A stretch of 64,000 bases of DNA from Fischerella sp. PCC 9431 (GCF_000447295.1 NZ_KE650771.1:5266147-5330146); one strand, 5' to 3'. Shown: positions 55,517 to 64,000, counted from the stretch's first letter. A program made the numbers and translations. Notes: a model not told the origin generated them from the letters alone.

Positions 55517-55734
55517 TCTTCACTTAACAAATCAGCCCGCAGATCCTCAAGAGTACCATGCTTGGCTGTACCTGTTTTAATTGCTTTCAGCGTCTGTGTA
55601 GCATTTGCGGCAATTTCTTGACGCCGTTGTTCAATCCGTCTTTTAGAAATTAGTTCAAGTAGTAAATCTTGCTCTTCAGTCGAAAGAGCTTCTACATATT
55701 CAATGACTGTCTGAAAAGATACAGGTTTGCTCAT
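55513..55734 (-). CDS. Antitoxin-like protein of a decayed toxin-antitoxin pair
   Basis: The 73-residue protein MSKPVSFQTVIEYVEALSTE... continues with EQDLLLELISKRRIEQRRQE and ends in GTLEDLRADLLSEE. It resembles the small acidic-ended antitoxins found before RelE/YafQ-like toxins in cyanobacteria. The frame extends upstream to 55815, but that part is derived from the neighbouring IS605-type element, so the start at 55734 is preferred. The following toxin frame is truncated, so the antitoxin is probably a relic. Confidence 0.75.
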   Translation of the reverse strand: MSKPVSFQTVIEYVEALSTEEQDLLLELISKRRIEQRRQEIAANATQTLKAIKTGTAKHGTLEDLRADLLSEE

Positions 55735-55755
55735 TGACCGGAAATGATGGGATAC

Positions 55756-55920
55756 AAGCCCCATCCTTGTAGGACGGCTTTGTGCTAAGATTTGAGTATA
55801 GTCGCCATAGGGCATTGGGAGACTTTAAACGGACATGGAGAGACTGTAAGACTACTAACGTAGCAAGTCTCAGCGAAGTGTCAAGGAATCCTCGGACTTT
55901 AGGACGAGGAGGTATGTCAA
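55756..55920 (+). mobile_element. IS200/IS605-derived non-autonomous element without tnpA or tnpB
   Basis: Left: a subterminal hairpin AAGCC-CCATCCTTGTAGGAC-GGCTT (55756-55780). Right: ACTAACGTAGCAAGTCTCAG followed by CGAAGTGTCAAGGAATC and the hairpin TCCTCG...CGAGGA (55889-55910), ending in GGTATGTCAA. The right segment matches the conserved 3' end (omega-RNA/right-end region) of cyanobacterial IS605-group elements as I remember it. No transposase or TnpB gene remains; the whole element is about 165 bp. It sits directly upstream of the antitoxin-like gene. Confidence 0.6.
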
Positions 55921-56514
55921 AGTGTTGATATCTCTCTGATTCTTTTCCATCTTAATTCATCTGAAGACGACTTCATAGTATCAAGTAGTCTGCTTAAGCA
56001 AATTTTCGCTATGAGCCTGCGATTTCAATCGCAGGCGGAATTTTTGATGAAAAACATCGACGCTTAACGCACCGTGATCGACGGTACGTTAGGCTGAAGC
56101 CATAACGCACCCTACTGGACTGCGGGGATTTTAAACATTTGGGATGCTCCCGCAAGACGAAAAACAGCGATCGCCTGATGCTGAAATCCTGGTTAAGATT
56201 GAAATTCTTTGCTTTTTTAACAAAAATCTTCTTTATAAAGTTATATAAAAATTAAAGTTGTCAAACTAAATTGTCAACACCGATGTAGCAAACCAATTTT
56301 GGGAAGATGGCGTAAATCCTAGAAAACAGTAAAAAGTCAAAAGGTAATCTCCATACATATACTTAGGGGCTTGTAATCATTTTCTTTGTCTTTCTTTTGC
56401 CCTTCCGGTTCACCACTTGCTTCAAGCCGGGAAACCCGTCCAACGCAGTGGTTCACCTTTTAACTTTTTACTTTTGCCTTATTCAGTCATCTGTCAAAAT
56501 TAAGGAGCCAGGTT
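55921..56514. other. Intergenic region upstream of bchE with terminator-like hairpin
   Basis: About 590 bases. GCCTGCGATT (56015-56024) and AATCGCAGGC (56027-56036) form a 10-bp palindrome followed by GGAATTTTT, terminator-like on the plus strand. TAACGCACC half-elements lie near 56065-56112. The ribosome-binding site AAGGAG precedes the bchE ATG. No other gene recognised. Confidence 0.5.
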
Positions 56515-58122
56515 ATGCGGATCATGATGATTCAACCCAATTATCATTCTGGTGGTGCTGAAATTGCGGGAAACTGGCCACCGAGTTGGGTTCCTTATGT
56601 GGGTGGGGCGTTGAAAACAGCTGGCTTTACTGACATCTGTTTTGTTGATGCTATGACCGATTATATTGCCGATGATGCCTTAGCGGAAATTATTGCCAAG
56701 CATCAGCCGGATGTGGTGCTAGCAACGGCGATTACGCCGATGATTTACCAATCTCAAACTACTCTCAAGATCGTTAAACAAGTTTGTCCCCAAGCGAAAA
56801 CGATTATGGGCGGGGTTCACCCGACCTATATGTATAATGAAGTTCTCCACGAAGCGCCTTGGGTAGATTATATCATCCGGGGAGAAGGGGAAGAAATCAC
56901 AGTTAATTTGCTTAGAGCGATCGCCAATGGCACAGATGAGAGCGATCGCCGTAATATATTAGGTATTGCTTTCTTGGAAAATGGGCAAGTCGTCGCTACA
57001 CCAGCCCATCCCCCGATTGCTGATTTGGATACGCTCACCCCAGATTGGAGTTTGTTAGACTGGAGTAAATATATTTATACTCCACTCAATGTCCGAGTTG
57101 CAGTCCCCAACTACGCCAGAGGATGTCCCTTCACTTGTCGTTTTTGTTCCCAGTGGAAATTCTGGCGCAAATATCGTTCTGGTAGTCCTAAAAAATTCGT
57201 TGATGAAATTGAAATTTTGGTGAAAAAACACAAAGTCGGCTTTTTCATTCTCGCAGATGAAGAACCAACTATTAATAAACCAAAATTTATCGCTTTGTGT
57301 AACGAATTAATCGAACGTAATTTGGGCGTGTATTGGGGAATCAATACACGGGTGACAGATATTTTACGAGATGAGCAAGAATTACCACTTTACCGCAAAG
57401 CTGGACTAGTGCATGTTTCCTTGGGGACAGAAGCAGCAGCACAGTTAAAGTTAAATTTGTTCCGCAAAGAAACCACCATCGAACAAAACAAACGCGCCAT
57501 CAAACTCTTAAATCAAAATGGCATGATTACCGAAGCTCAATTTATCATGGGTTTGGAGAACGAAACCCCAGAAACCATTGAACAAACCTATCAAATGGCT
57601 TTGGATTGGAAAGCAGACATGGTGAACTGGAATATGTTTACACCCTGGCCATTCTCCGAATTATTTCAAGATTTAGGCGATCGCGTCGAAGTCCGCGATT
57701 ATTCCCAATATAACTTTGTGACGCCGATCATGAAACCGGATGCAATGGAACGGGAAGATGTTCTCAAAGGAGTACTACGAAACTACGCCCGGTTTTACCT
57801 CCGCAAAACCTTTGAATATTGGTTTGTCAAAGATCCATTTAAACGCAAATATCTTTTAGGTTGCTTGAAAGCATTTGTGCAAACCACCCTCAACAAGCGC
57901 TTCTATAATCTTAAACGAGTCAAATATAAAGGACTCCAAACCGAAATCGAACTCGGTTTTGATGAGTCAAAGATTCTCACCCGCGAACAAATCGCCCAGC
58001 GTAAGCAACAACATCCAGAATTGATGGCGGATGTGAATTTCACTGGTAATATTTCCGCTTGTGGCGCACCGAATGATTTACCGGAATATGATGAGAAACA
58101 AGAGGATGTGGTGACGAAATAA
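56515..58122 (+). CDS. bchE: BchE-type B12-binding radical-SAM protein
   Basis: The 535-residue protein is close to BchE, the oxygen-independent Mg-protoporphyrin IX monomethyl ester cyclase that forms ring E of (bacterio)chlorophyll with water-derived oxygen. The N-terminal B12-binding domain has MIQPNYHSGGAEIAGNWPPS, MGGVHPTYMY and IIRGEGEE. The radical-SAM core carries the cluster Cys204-x3-Cys208-x2-Cys211 in ARGCPFTCRFCSQWKFW. A C-terminal helical domain follows. Oxygenic cyanobacteria mainly use the aerobic AcsF cyclase, and the function of their BchE homologues is uncertain. Good Shine-Dalgarno (AAGGAGCCAGGTT). It converges on the caspase gene with five bases between the stops. Confidence 0.9.
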   Translation: MRIMMIQPNYHSGGAEIAGNWPPSWVPYVGGALKTAGFTDICFVDAMTDYIADDALAEIIAKHQPDVVLATAITPMIYQSQTTLKIVKQVCPQAKTIMGGVHPTYMYNEVLHEAPWVDYIIRGEGEEITVNLLRAIANGTDESDRRNILGIAFLENGQVVATPAHPPIADLDTLTPDWSLLDWSKYIYTPLNVRVAVPNYARGCPFTCRFCSQWKFWRKYRSGSPKKFVDEIEILVKKHKVGFFILADEEPTINKPKFIALCNELIERNLGVYWGINTRVTDILRDEQELPLYRKAGLVHVSLGTEAAAQLKLNLFRKETTIEQNKRAIKLLNQNGMITEAQFIMGLENETPETIEQTYQMALDWKADMVNWNMFTPWPFSELFQDLGDRVEVRDYSQYNFVTPIMKPDAMEREDVLKGVLRNYARFYLRKTFEYWFVKDPFKRKYLLGCLKAFVQTTLNKRFYNLKRVKYKGLQTEIELGFDESKILTREQIAQRKQQHPELMADVNFTGNISACGAPNDLPEYDEKQEDVVTK

Positions 58123-58127
58123 GTTGA

Positions 58128-61100
58128 TTATTGTAGAGACGCGATTAATCGCGTCTTTACAAATCGCGTCTCTACAAATTGCGTCTCTACAAATTGCGTC
58201 TTTACAAATTGCGTCTCTACAAATCGCGTCTCTACAAATCGCGTCTCTACCAATGACCTTTGCTGATTTTGTGGTTTTTTCTCCTGAGTACGATTCCACA
58301 GAATTAAACCTGCAAGTCCTACTAACACTAAAGCAATTACCCAAATTACAGGGCCATTGACGTTGGAACGGTTTTCTGTTTCTTGGTTGTTCGCTGGGGA
58401 TGGGTCGGGAGTGGGATCGGGTGTGGGGTCGTGTCGTGTGCCTGGTGGGATAATCATGGTGATGTCTTCATAATTAATCCTGCTATGGCGCGTCGGTGGA
58501 AATTGTGTCTGTGGTTGCGAGGAAATTCTCGGACTGGGTGATTGCGACAGGGCTTTTGCTAGTGCTTCTAAGCCCGCCGGATGATTAAAATAGGTGAGGT
58601 GATCACAGGCTGGATTTGGTGTTAGTATCTGAGGCTGGGGTGAACGACTGAAACTTACACATTTGATACTAGCCAAAGTCACAGCGATATCATTTGGTTG
58701 TTCAAAGAAAACTAAGTTGACTACTTGGTCTACACCTTGACCAAAAAGCTTAGACATCAATCTTTGTAGAGGACTTGATTGTTTGTCTGGTTGCATTTCT
58801 GTGGCGGCACGAATTAATGAGCGATCGCCTGCGACAATTGTATAAGGAACACCAGGGTCGGGATTTTCTGCTAGTTGTTTGAGCAAATCGGAATCTGGAT
58901 GCATTTGCTCAAGGGAATAATTGTTATTTTCTAAATATTCTAATAAATCAGCGACTACTTTTGCCGGCCAGACAACTGCTGCAAGTTGATTCAATCCAAA
59001 CACCAAAACTGTAAAAATTAAATCTTGTATCGCGGGCCAGGGAGAACCAGCGTTGGGTGTACCTAGCATCACCAAGTGTTGGACAATTTCGTTACCACCT
59101 TCGCATTCAATAAACCAACGAGACACTAAGCCACCCATAGAGTGAGCAACAATATGTAATTGTTTACCATGATTCGCGCCTAAACCGACTGCTTGTAATT
59201 TCTGTTTTAAAAGTCGGGCATTTTCTTCAATTGTAGTATTGAGGTTTTCGTAATCAAATGCCAATACTAAATCATAGTAATCTTGAATGAGATTTTCTTG
59301 TCCGTCGGCGGTTACTGTAACTTTTTGAATACTAGGAAGTTGAGCTTCTGTATCACCGATAATCCCATGAATGTAGAGAATGATTTTTTGGGCTTGAGTA
59401 ACTTTTTCTTTAACTGATTCGATGTTTTTGTCGTAAATTACTTGTTCGTTGGCATCAACTGTGGCGGCTGCTAAAATTGGATAAGTAAATTTTCTTCCCA
59501 GCTTGCGACAGATGATTTTTTGAAAAAAGATGCGAATGGAACCTTGTAAACAACGATTACTTCTTGTAGGTGTGGGTAGTCTTTCAATTGTAATTTCTGT
59601 TTTGCCATCAACAGTCTTTTTACCTGTTCCTAAAGGTAAGAAAAATTCCCCATCGTAACTGATTGGTAAAAGATATTCGTTGTCTGCAATTTCGCGGTTA
59701 ACTAGTACTTTTAAAGGTGCTGCTTTGGTAACAACGGTGTGATCAACGACGTTACTTAATTCTAAACCACTCAAACCAGGATCACTGGCTCGGCTGGTGG
59801 TAAATTGAAACGGTTCGGTATTAGGTAGTTCTTGTAAAAGTGGCGGTAGAGTGACGTTTCCTAAGTCTCTGCTGGTTTGCGGTACAGTTGTCAAATTAAC
59901 TTCTGCTTGCAAATTTGCATGAGGTAATACTTCTACTAAACCATTTTGCAATTGCATCGGGCGATCGCTCGGCAAATTTTCAGCATCTTGGGGACGAACG
60001 ATGGTGATTGCGACTTCTTGGGTTAACCAATCATCATTATTAACTCTGGCTTGTACTCTAACAGCATTGCGTTGTCCAACTTTCTGCATTAAAGTTTCTA
60101 AAATACTTCTTCCCCCCATTGAACGTTTGGGGGAAGGTGGATTTAACCCATCTTGTTCTAATAAACTGGCATCAAATTCACAAGTACTGACAATCAATTT
60201 CAATACATCTTTGTATTCGGTGATTCCCTGGGTTAAAAATTCATCGGGAATCACAAAACCCAAATCATCAAAACTAGCAACTGTGACGCTAGCTTCACTA
60301 CCTTTCGGTGCTAAACGAATACTACTTCTTTCTGGGAAAAATGGGACTTCAACACTATAATTTTCGGTGAGATTCAGGACATTACAATAAAGAGTTTTAT
60401 CACTGTTATTTGTCAGGATAATTTGAATACTTGGCGGTATCCATTCGCCATTTTCATTGTTATACTCTAACCGCATTTCTGAACCTGAACCAGATTCTTG
60501 GTTTCCAGACAAAACGTTAATTTCCATCTGGATATCATCAGGATGAATACGACTAGTCGCTGGAGTTTGGAGTTGCAAAATATTTTGCCAACGCGCAATA
60601 TGTTCTAAACGCTGAATTGCTTTGCTGGCAAAATAAGGCATGAAACCAGCCTGAGTTGATTGTTCTGGAATCGGGGCAACTACAGGACGTTTACTTGTAG
60701 GAATTATAATCCAATATTGATTGTCTTTTGCTAACAAGTGATAATCTGCATCTTCTGATTTTGCAACTTCCTGCACATACAAAGAACCAGGGTTTGCTAA
60801 TGCTTGTCGCGCTAAATCTCTACCCGCGCCTTGACCATCAAGATATACTTGCAATGGAGGTAATGGTAGGCTAGTAACTATAGCCCAATAACTGGCATTT
60901 TCAAATAGATTATTGCTGCCCTCAATAATTTCTACTTTACTTCGTTGTGGCAACACCTGTGTCACCCGCGCTTGAGCTAAAGCGTTTCCTAAATCACGCC
61001 ATTGTTGCTCAGTAGTTCCAACTGGGAAAATTGCCAGGAGAGTATCTTCACTATTATCAGCTTTGGGAATACCATGAACAGCACCCGCATCAATTACCCA

Positions 61101-62048
61101 ACTCTTTTGATTTTCGCTGTAAGTCAAAGTCAAGTAATGGGAACGTTCTCGAATTGCACCCCCCAAAAATGGTTTGTCTAATTCTTCTGAATCAGTGGTG
61201 TCAATTTGGGGTGACTGTTCTTTAAGTTTGCCACTAATTAAAGCATTGAGATTTCTGGCTAAATCCCGATACGTGATATTACCGTTGGTTCTTTCTAGAG
61301 TTTGCAGCAAAAAGTAAGAAAAAGCACCACGAGATTTGCCATCTTCAGCTTTATATTCTTTCGCTTCTTCGTAGTCTCGACACGCAGACAACATGATGTG
61401 TCTACCTTTTGGTAACACAACTCCTGTGATTTTTTGATCTAAACTGCGAGAAGCAGGTATAATTTCTGCTATATTGATTTCATCTGCAAAAATGTAGCTA
61501 CTCAACGGGCGATCGCGATAATCTATAGGAGCCTGACGCACATTAACTTCTATATCTCTAGTACCCGAACCAGAGTGACAGCAGTCGAGAATCACCACAA
61601 CATGAGGATTCTTTTGAGCAACTTCTGAAATCAGGTAAGCTATTTCTTTATCAGCTAAATCTCGACTAGTTACTGTCCGGCTATCGTAACAAACCAAAGT
61701 TTCATCTAAACGGTCTGGCTCTAAACTCCAAAATTCCTGGGGTGATTTTTGTTGTGCGCCATGACCCGCATAGTAAAATAAAACAACATCTTCACTATCA
61801 GCATTGCACAGATGTTGCCGAAAACCATCAATTATCGCCTGACGAGTAGCATTTTGATTAATTAGTATCCAAGGTCTATCTACTGGTTCTACCAAATTCC
61901 ATTCGCGATCGCGAGCCACACGTTCCCGCAAATACATTTCTACTGCATTGATGTCGTTTACGCAACCCTGCAAAGATGGTATAGACACAACAGAAGCGGG
62001 ATCATATTCATCAATACCGACTAGCAGCGCATAAATATTTTTAGCCAT
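58128..62048 (-). CDS. Caspase-like protease fused to alpha/beta hydrolase, tail-anchored
   Basis: The protein has 1306 residues. The N-terminal peptidase C14/metacaspase-like domain (1-270) has catalytic His96 in FYYAGHGAQ and Cys157 in VVVILDCCHSG. A central region (about 300-880) with beta-rich segments has no assigned family. An alpha/beta hydrolase of lipase/PGAP1 type (about 880-1130) carries IILYIHGIIGDTEAQL and nucleophile Ser near 969 in IVAHSMGGLV. A Pro-rich linker and one membrane helix (PVIWVIALVLVGLAGLILWN, about 1230-1250) follow. The last ~40 residues are pentapeptide repeats (VETRF, VETQF, VKTQF) encoded by a tandem repeat. Both enzymatic centres look intact. A stress-triggered protease/lipase effector is plausible. 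Confidence 0.9.
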   Translation of the reverse strand: MAKNIYALLVGIDEYDPASVVSIPSLQGCVNDINAVEMYLRERVARDREWNLVEPVDRPWILINQNATRQAIIDGFRQHLCNADSEDVVLFYYAGHGAQQKSPQEFWSLEPDRLDETLVCYDSRTVTSRDLADKEIAYLISEVAQKNPHVVVILDCCHSGSGTRDIEVNVRQAPIDYRDRPLSSYIFADEINIAEIIPASRSLDQKITGVVLPKGRHIMLSACRDYEEAKEYKAEDGKSRGAFSYFLLQTLERTNGNITYRDLARNLNALISGKLKEQSPQIDTTDSEELDKPFLGGAIRERSHYLTLTYSENQKSWVIDAGAVHGIPKADNSEDTLLAIFPVGTTEQQWRDLGNALAQARVTQVLPQRSKVEIIEGSNNLFENASYWAIVTSLPLPPLQVYLDGQGAGRDLARQALANPGSLYVQEVAKSEDADYHLLAKDNQYWIIIPTSKRPVVAPIPEQSTQAGFMPYFASKAIQRLEHIARWQNILQLQTPATSRIHPDDIQMEINVLSGNQESGSGSEMRLEYNNENGEWIPPSIQIILTNNSDKTLYCNVLNLTENYSVEVPFFPERSSIRLAPKGSEASVTVASFDDLGFVIPDEFLTQGITEYKDVLKLIVSTCEFDASLLEQDGLNPPSPKRSMGGRSILETLMQKVGQRNAVRVQARVNNDDWLTQEVAITIVRPQDAENLPSDRPMQLQNGLVEVLPHANLQAEVNLTTVPQTSRDLGNVTLPPLLQELPNTEPFQFTTSRASDPGLSGLELSNVVDHTVVTKAAPLKVLVNREIADNEYLLPISYDGEFFLPLGTGKKTVDGKTEITIERLPTPTRSNRCLQGSIRIFFQKIICRKLGRKFTYPILAAATVDANEQVIYDKNIESVKEKVTQAQKIILYIHGIIGDTEAQLPSIQKVTVTADGQENLIQDYYDLVLAFDYENLNTTIEENARLLKQKLQAVGLGANHGKQLHIVAHSMGGLVSRWFIECEGGNEIVQHLVMLGTPNAGSPWPAIQDLIFTVLVFGLNQLAAVVWPAKVVADLLEYLENNNYSLEQMHPDSDLLKQLAENPDPGVPYTIVAGDRSLIRAATEMQPDKQSSPLQRLMSKLFGQGVDQVVNLVFFEQPNDIAVTLASIKCVSFSRSPQPQILTPNPACDHLTYFNHPAGLEALAKALSQSPSPRISSQPQTQFPPTRHSRINYEDITMIIPPGTRHDPTPDPTPDPSPANNQETENRSNVNGPVIWVIALVLVGLAGLILWNRTQEKKPQNQQRSLVETRFVETRFVETQFVKTQFVETQFVETRFVKTRLIASLQ
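58131..58250. repeat. 15-bp tandem repeat (GCGTCTCTACAAATC) forming the end of the caspase gene
   Basis: A GAGACGCGATT/AATCGCGTCT palindrome at 58136-58157 is followed by about seven copies of the 15-mer GCGTCTCTACAAATC with T/C variants. On the minus strand each unit encodes V-E/K-T-R/Q-F. The repeat is the same sequence family as the palindromes at 1987, 35150 and 48444. An opposing plus-strand frame (IASLQ repeats) is only its complement. Confidence 0.9.
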
Positions 62049-62351
62049 AATCTCTCCACTGACTCAGGCTGTTTTCGATATTTTGATGTTTTAATCTGGT
62101 GATGGTTCAGGCAAATACAATTCCAAAAATTTTGTCTTCAAACTCGGATCATTCAAAAAGACTTCTAGCTGAACACAAAAATGTCAAGATACACCTATTT
62201 TTTGATAAAATTTAACGTTAGTCTTGTTTCAAGATAACAACACTAACGCCATTCATAATACAGTAAACAGTGAACAGTAAACAGTAAACAGTGACCGATA
62301 GAATTTGATAACTGGTAACTGATAACTGATAACTGATAACTGATAACTGGT
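62049..62351. repeat. Intergenic region with heptamer tandem repeats
   Basis: 303 bases. At about 62255-62297 there are ACAGTAA/ACAGTGA heptamers, and at 62306-62350 about six ATAACTG heptamers, the STRR class of filamentous cyanobacteria. The promoter of the caspase gene should lie to the left end of the gap; none was assigned. Confidence 0.75.
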
Positions 62352-63380
62352 CTAATTCCCTATCAAATTCCAAAAATATCCATCTGGTGCGACAAAAGAA
62401 AAACTTGGTTCTCCAAACTCGTTTGTCGCAACAGTTGTAAATTTTTGTATGGAACTAGCTGTGATGCGATCGCAAAATTGATTGAGTTCTCGTACTCGGT
62501 AAGTATACAGACACATTCCTAAACTACCTGGTTGTGCTGCTTCATAGCGGGAATCTAAATGCATGGAATCGGGGAAGCGAACAATATAAAGTCTACCGCT
62601 ACGTGCTGCCATAAAATCAGTTGTAGAAGAACGTGGATCGTCAAAAGCGGTGACGAAAAACTTTTCGCCTGGTTGGAGATCAAAAATTTCTCTCCCAGCT
62701 AAAGATGATTCGTAGCTAGTTTCGACATCATCACGCACCCGCAACAAACCCAAAACTTGATCATAAAACTTCAATGTTTCCTTACTGTCGTCTTGAACTA
62801 CCATCCCAATGTGGGTAAACTGACTGGTTTTGAGAAAAGAATTAAGGTCAATATTTCCGTAGTGGGGAAGTGTATAACCAAACCTTTGAAACAAAACTTG
62901 TCGTGTGAATGGTTGTAGCAATAGCATTTCTCGCACCCCAACCATTGCATCAATAAAAGGACGCTTTTTATTTTCTTTGTTATAAATAACTTCCCAATGC
63001 GGACGGGTAAACCAAAGCGGGCTACCAGCTGCTTTTGCTTCTTCCACATGATTTAACATATTGATGATATCGGCAGTTAAAGTTGTTGCCCAACGATTAC
63101 CCTTCACTTTCATCGATCCCATCTTTAACCCCTGATTGATAGGGTTTTGCCAAATCATCAAACGAATTAAACCATGATCTGCATTTTGGTGGTAAAGGCG
63201 AATTGAGTGTAAAGACGAGTCTACACCATACAATTGTCTCGCAGCAGTTGCTGATAACTCGCCCTGTTCACCAATACGATAACCAAATTGCTGCCAATAC
63301 TGAATCGCCGCAATTGGTTCTGGAACGCCAATACATACTTCATAGATGCCTTCTATGACATTTTGTTGTCCCTGATGCAT
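62352..63380 (-). CDS. VOC-family (glyoxalase/dioxygenase-like) protein
   Basis: The 342-residue protein has two VOC-type modules: GIYEVCIGVPEPIAAIQYWQ and QFGYRIGEQGELSATAARQL in the N-terminal half, and FTHIGMVVQDDSKETLKFYD, VLGLLRVRDDVETSYE, and FGEPSFSFVAPDGYFWNLIG in the C-terminal half. His in THIGMVV and Glu in FGEPS are possible metal ligands. Enzymatic type (lyase, dioxygenase, isomerase) cannot be decided. Confidence 0.85.
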   Translation of the reverse strand: MHQGQQNVIEGIYEVCIGVPEPIAAIQYWQQFGYRIGEQGELSATAARQLYGVDSSLHSIRLYHQNADHGLIRLMIWQNPINQGLKMGSMKVKGNRWATTLTADIINMLNHVEEAKAAGSPLWFTRPHWEVIYNKENKKRPFIDAMVGVREMLLLQPFTRQVLFQRFGYTLPHYGNIDLNSFLKTSQFTHIGMVVQDDSKETLKFYDQVLGLLRVRDDVETSYESSLAGREIFDLQPGEKFFVTAFDDPRSSTTDFMAARSGRLYIVRFPDSMHLDSRYEAAQPGSLGMCLYTYRVRELNQFCDRITASSIQKFTTVATNEFGEPSFSFVAPDGYFWNLIGN

Positions 63381-63709
63381 AGTTTTGTATATGGATGTAA
63401 CGAAAAGTTAACTTGAATCAAGCTTGAGCAAAGATGCCTGGGTTTTTACAAAAGTGACGCTATTTTGAATTTTGAGGTGTCATTGTCCATTTCGCTGTGA
63501 TCCAGTAGCACCCACTACAAGAATTATAAATATTAAATAATAATTAATTTTTTTTTGATTAGCTCTTGAATTTTCCCTAAAGAAAAGGTTAAAAATTTTA
63601 CATAGAGCTTTTTGCTTGTATAAAATTTACGCAACTACCACAACAACTATGTTTTGACTACCAAGATTTCCACTAGTTTTCTCACTCTCGTAAAACAAAG
63701 GCGGGTGCG
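63381..63709. other. Intergenic region, divergent promoters expected
   Basis: About 330 AT-rich bases between the divergent VOC gene and the membrane sensor gene. No structured element was recognised. Confidence 0.35.
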
Positions 63710-64000
63710 GTGTATCAGCAATATTACTACCTATGTCAACCACAACTGACTTGCCTGGAAGCCATATCTGACTCTGCAAACGCCTTCGCTTATTACCTAA
63801 TTCCCATCATGGTTGTTTATTCTCATCACAAACGACAAGATTTATATTTTCAGTGGATATACAGGGCTTTTACGTTTTTAATTGTATTAGTAAATACGTT
63901 TAACTTAATCGAGACTTGGATATTTTGGCGTCCAGACTATTGGTTGCTAGGTTTATTCAAAGCGATCGCGGCTTCGAGTTCAGTGGGTGCAGTGATTTTA
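63710..64000 (+). CDS. N-terminus of an ethylene-receptor-like membrane sensor (partial)
   Basis: The 97 visible codons run off the right edge. The start is taken as GTG 63710, the first plausible start after the in-frame stop at 63674. Three hydrophobic segments appear: SANAFAYYLIPIMVVYS, AFTFLIVLVNTFNLIETWIF and WLLGLFKAIAASSSVGAVIL. The order and the AYY.IP and KAI.A..S motifs match the ETR1-like sensor region of plant ethylene receptors and cyanobacterial histidine kinases. The copper ligands Cys65 and His69 of ETR1 (motif VLCG.TH) correspond here to VLVNTFN, so both are missing. The C-terminal output (histidine kinase or phytochrome-like parts) is beyond the window. Confidence 0.7.
   Translation, partial: MYQQYYYLCQPQLTCLEAISDSANAFAYYLIPIMVVYSHHKRQDLYFQWIYRAFTFLIVLVNTFNLIETWIFWRPDYWLLGLFKAIAASSSVGAVIL

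Noticed and set aside
58124-58360. 78-codon plus-strand frame with IASLQ repeats
   Set aside because: Complement of the 15-bp repeat in the tail of the caspase gene.

Overview
The window comes from a cyanobacterium, most likely a filamentous heterocyst-forming one (Nostocales). HIP1 octamers (GCGATCGC and near-matches) are scattered throughout. Heptamer tandem repeats (STRR) and small palindromes recur between genes. Several genes are typical of cyanobacteria: Psb32-like, PAM68-like, COP23, Rcp1-type regulators, an rbp-rpsU pair and a BchE homologue. No species can be named from the sequence alone.

Layout. 1-3 kb: the N-terminal part of a two-partner-secreted haemagglutinin-like exoprotein, then a four-repeat OAA-type lectin. 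3.5-12.8 kb: housekeeping genes (aldo/keto reductase, lipoprotein MnSOD, rsmG, psb32-like, cobH, dapB, thiD) and small membrane proteins. 13-19.5 kb: a signalling block with a NarL-type regulator, an Rcp1-like regulator, two REC-histidine kinases and another stand-alone receiver. 20-32 kb: an unusual RNA-centred region (below). 33-46 kb: mixed genes, including an ABC ATPase, COP23, DUF2945-DUF3140, a YaaW-like protein, an O-antigen-ligase/IctB-like protein, a TM0106-type nuclease, rpsO-pam68 and aroF. 46.5-51 kb: a Gld-like ABC transporter operon. 51-62 kb: an LRR-Roc-COR-TIR protein, a decayed toxin-antitoxin pair beside an IS200/IS605-derived element, bchE, and a giant caspase-alpha/beta-hydrolase. 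The window ends with a VOC protein and the start of an ethylene-receptor-like membrane sensor.

The most striking content is at 20.1-26.6 kb. Five non-coding RNA candidates (20385-20566, 20576-20704, 21188-21299, 21361-21485, 26358-26567) share one design. A GC-rich closing helix leads to an internal loop with a conserved CCCTAACAG-like 5' strand and an ACTTG or ACTTA 3' strand. A second short helix follows, then the invariant sequence AGCTTACATAC, then a different module in each copy. One module folds as a tRNA-Cys(GCA)-like body and another as a tRNA-Lys(CTT)-like body. The largest carries two 23S rRNA elements: a sarcin-ricin loop hairpin and a complete GTPase-associated-centre domain. Four of the RNAs are interleaved with two small genes and a vWA protein whose architecture recalls Ro60/Rsr. 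The fifth lies directly upstream of an AAA+ ATPase-NUDIX-AAA+-GNAT-dehydratase-KptA gene string. I infer a Y-RNA/Ro60-like ribonucleoprotein system whose RNAs imitate core parts of the translation machinery, possibly linked to RNA repair or to sensing RNA-directed toxins. The folds and sequence matches are visible in the sequence; the function is inference.
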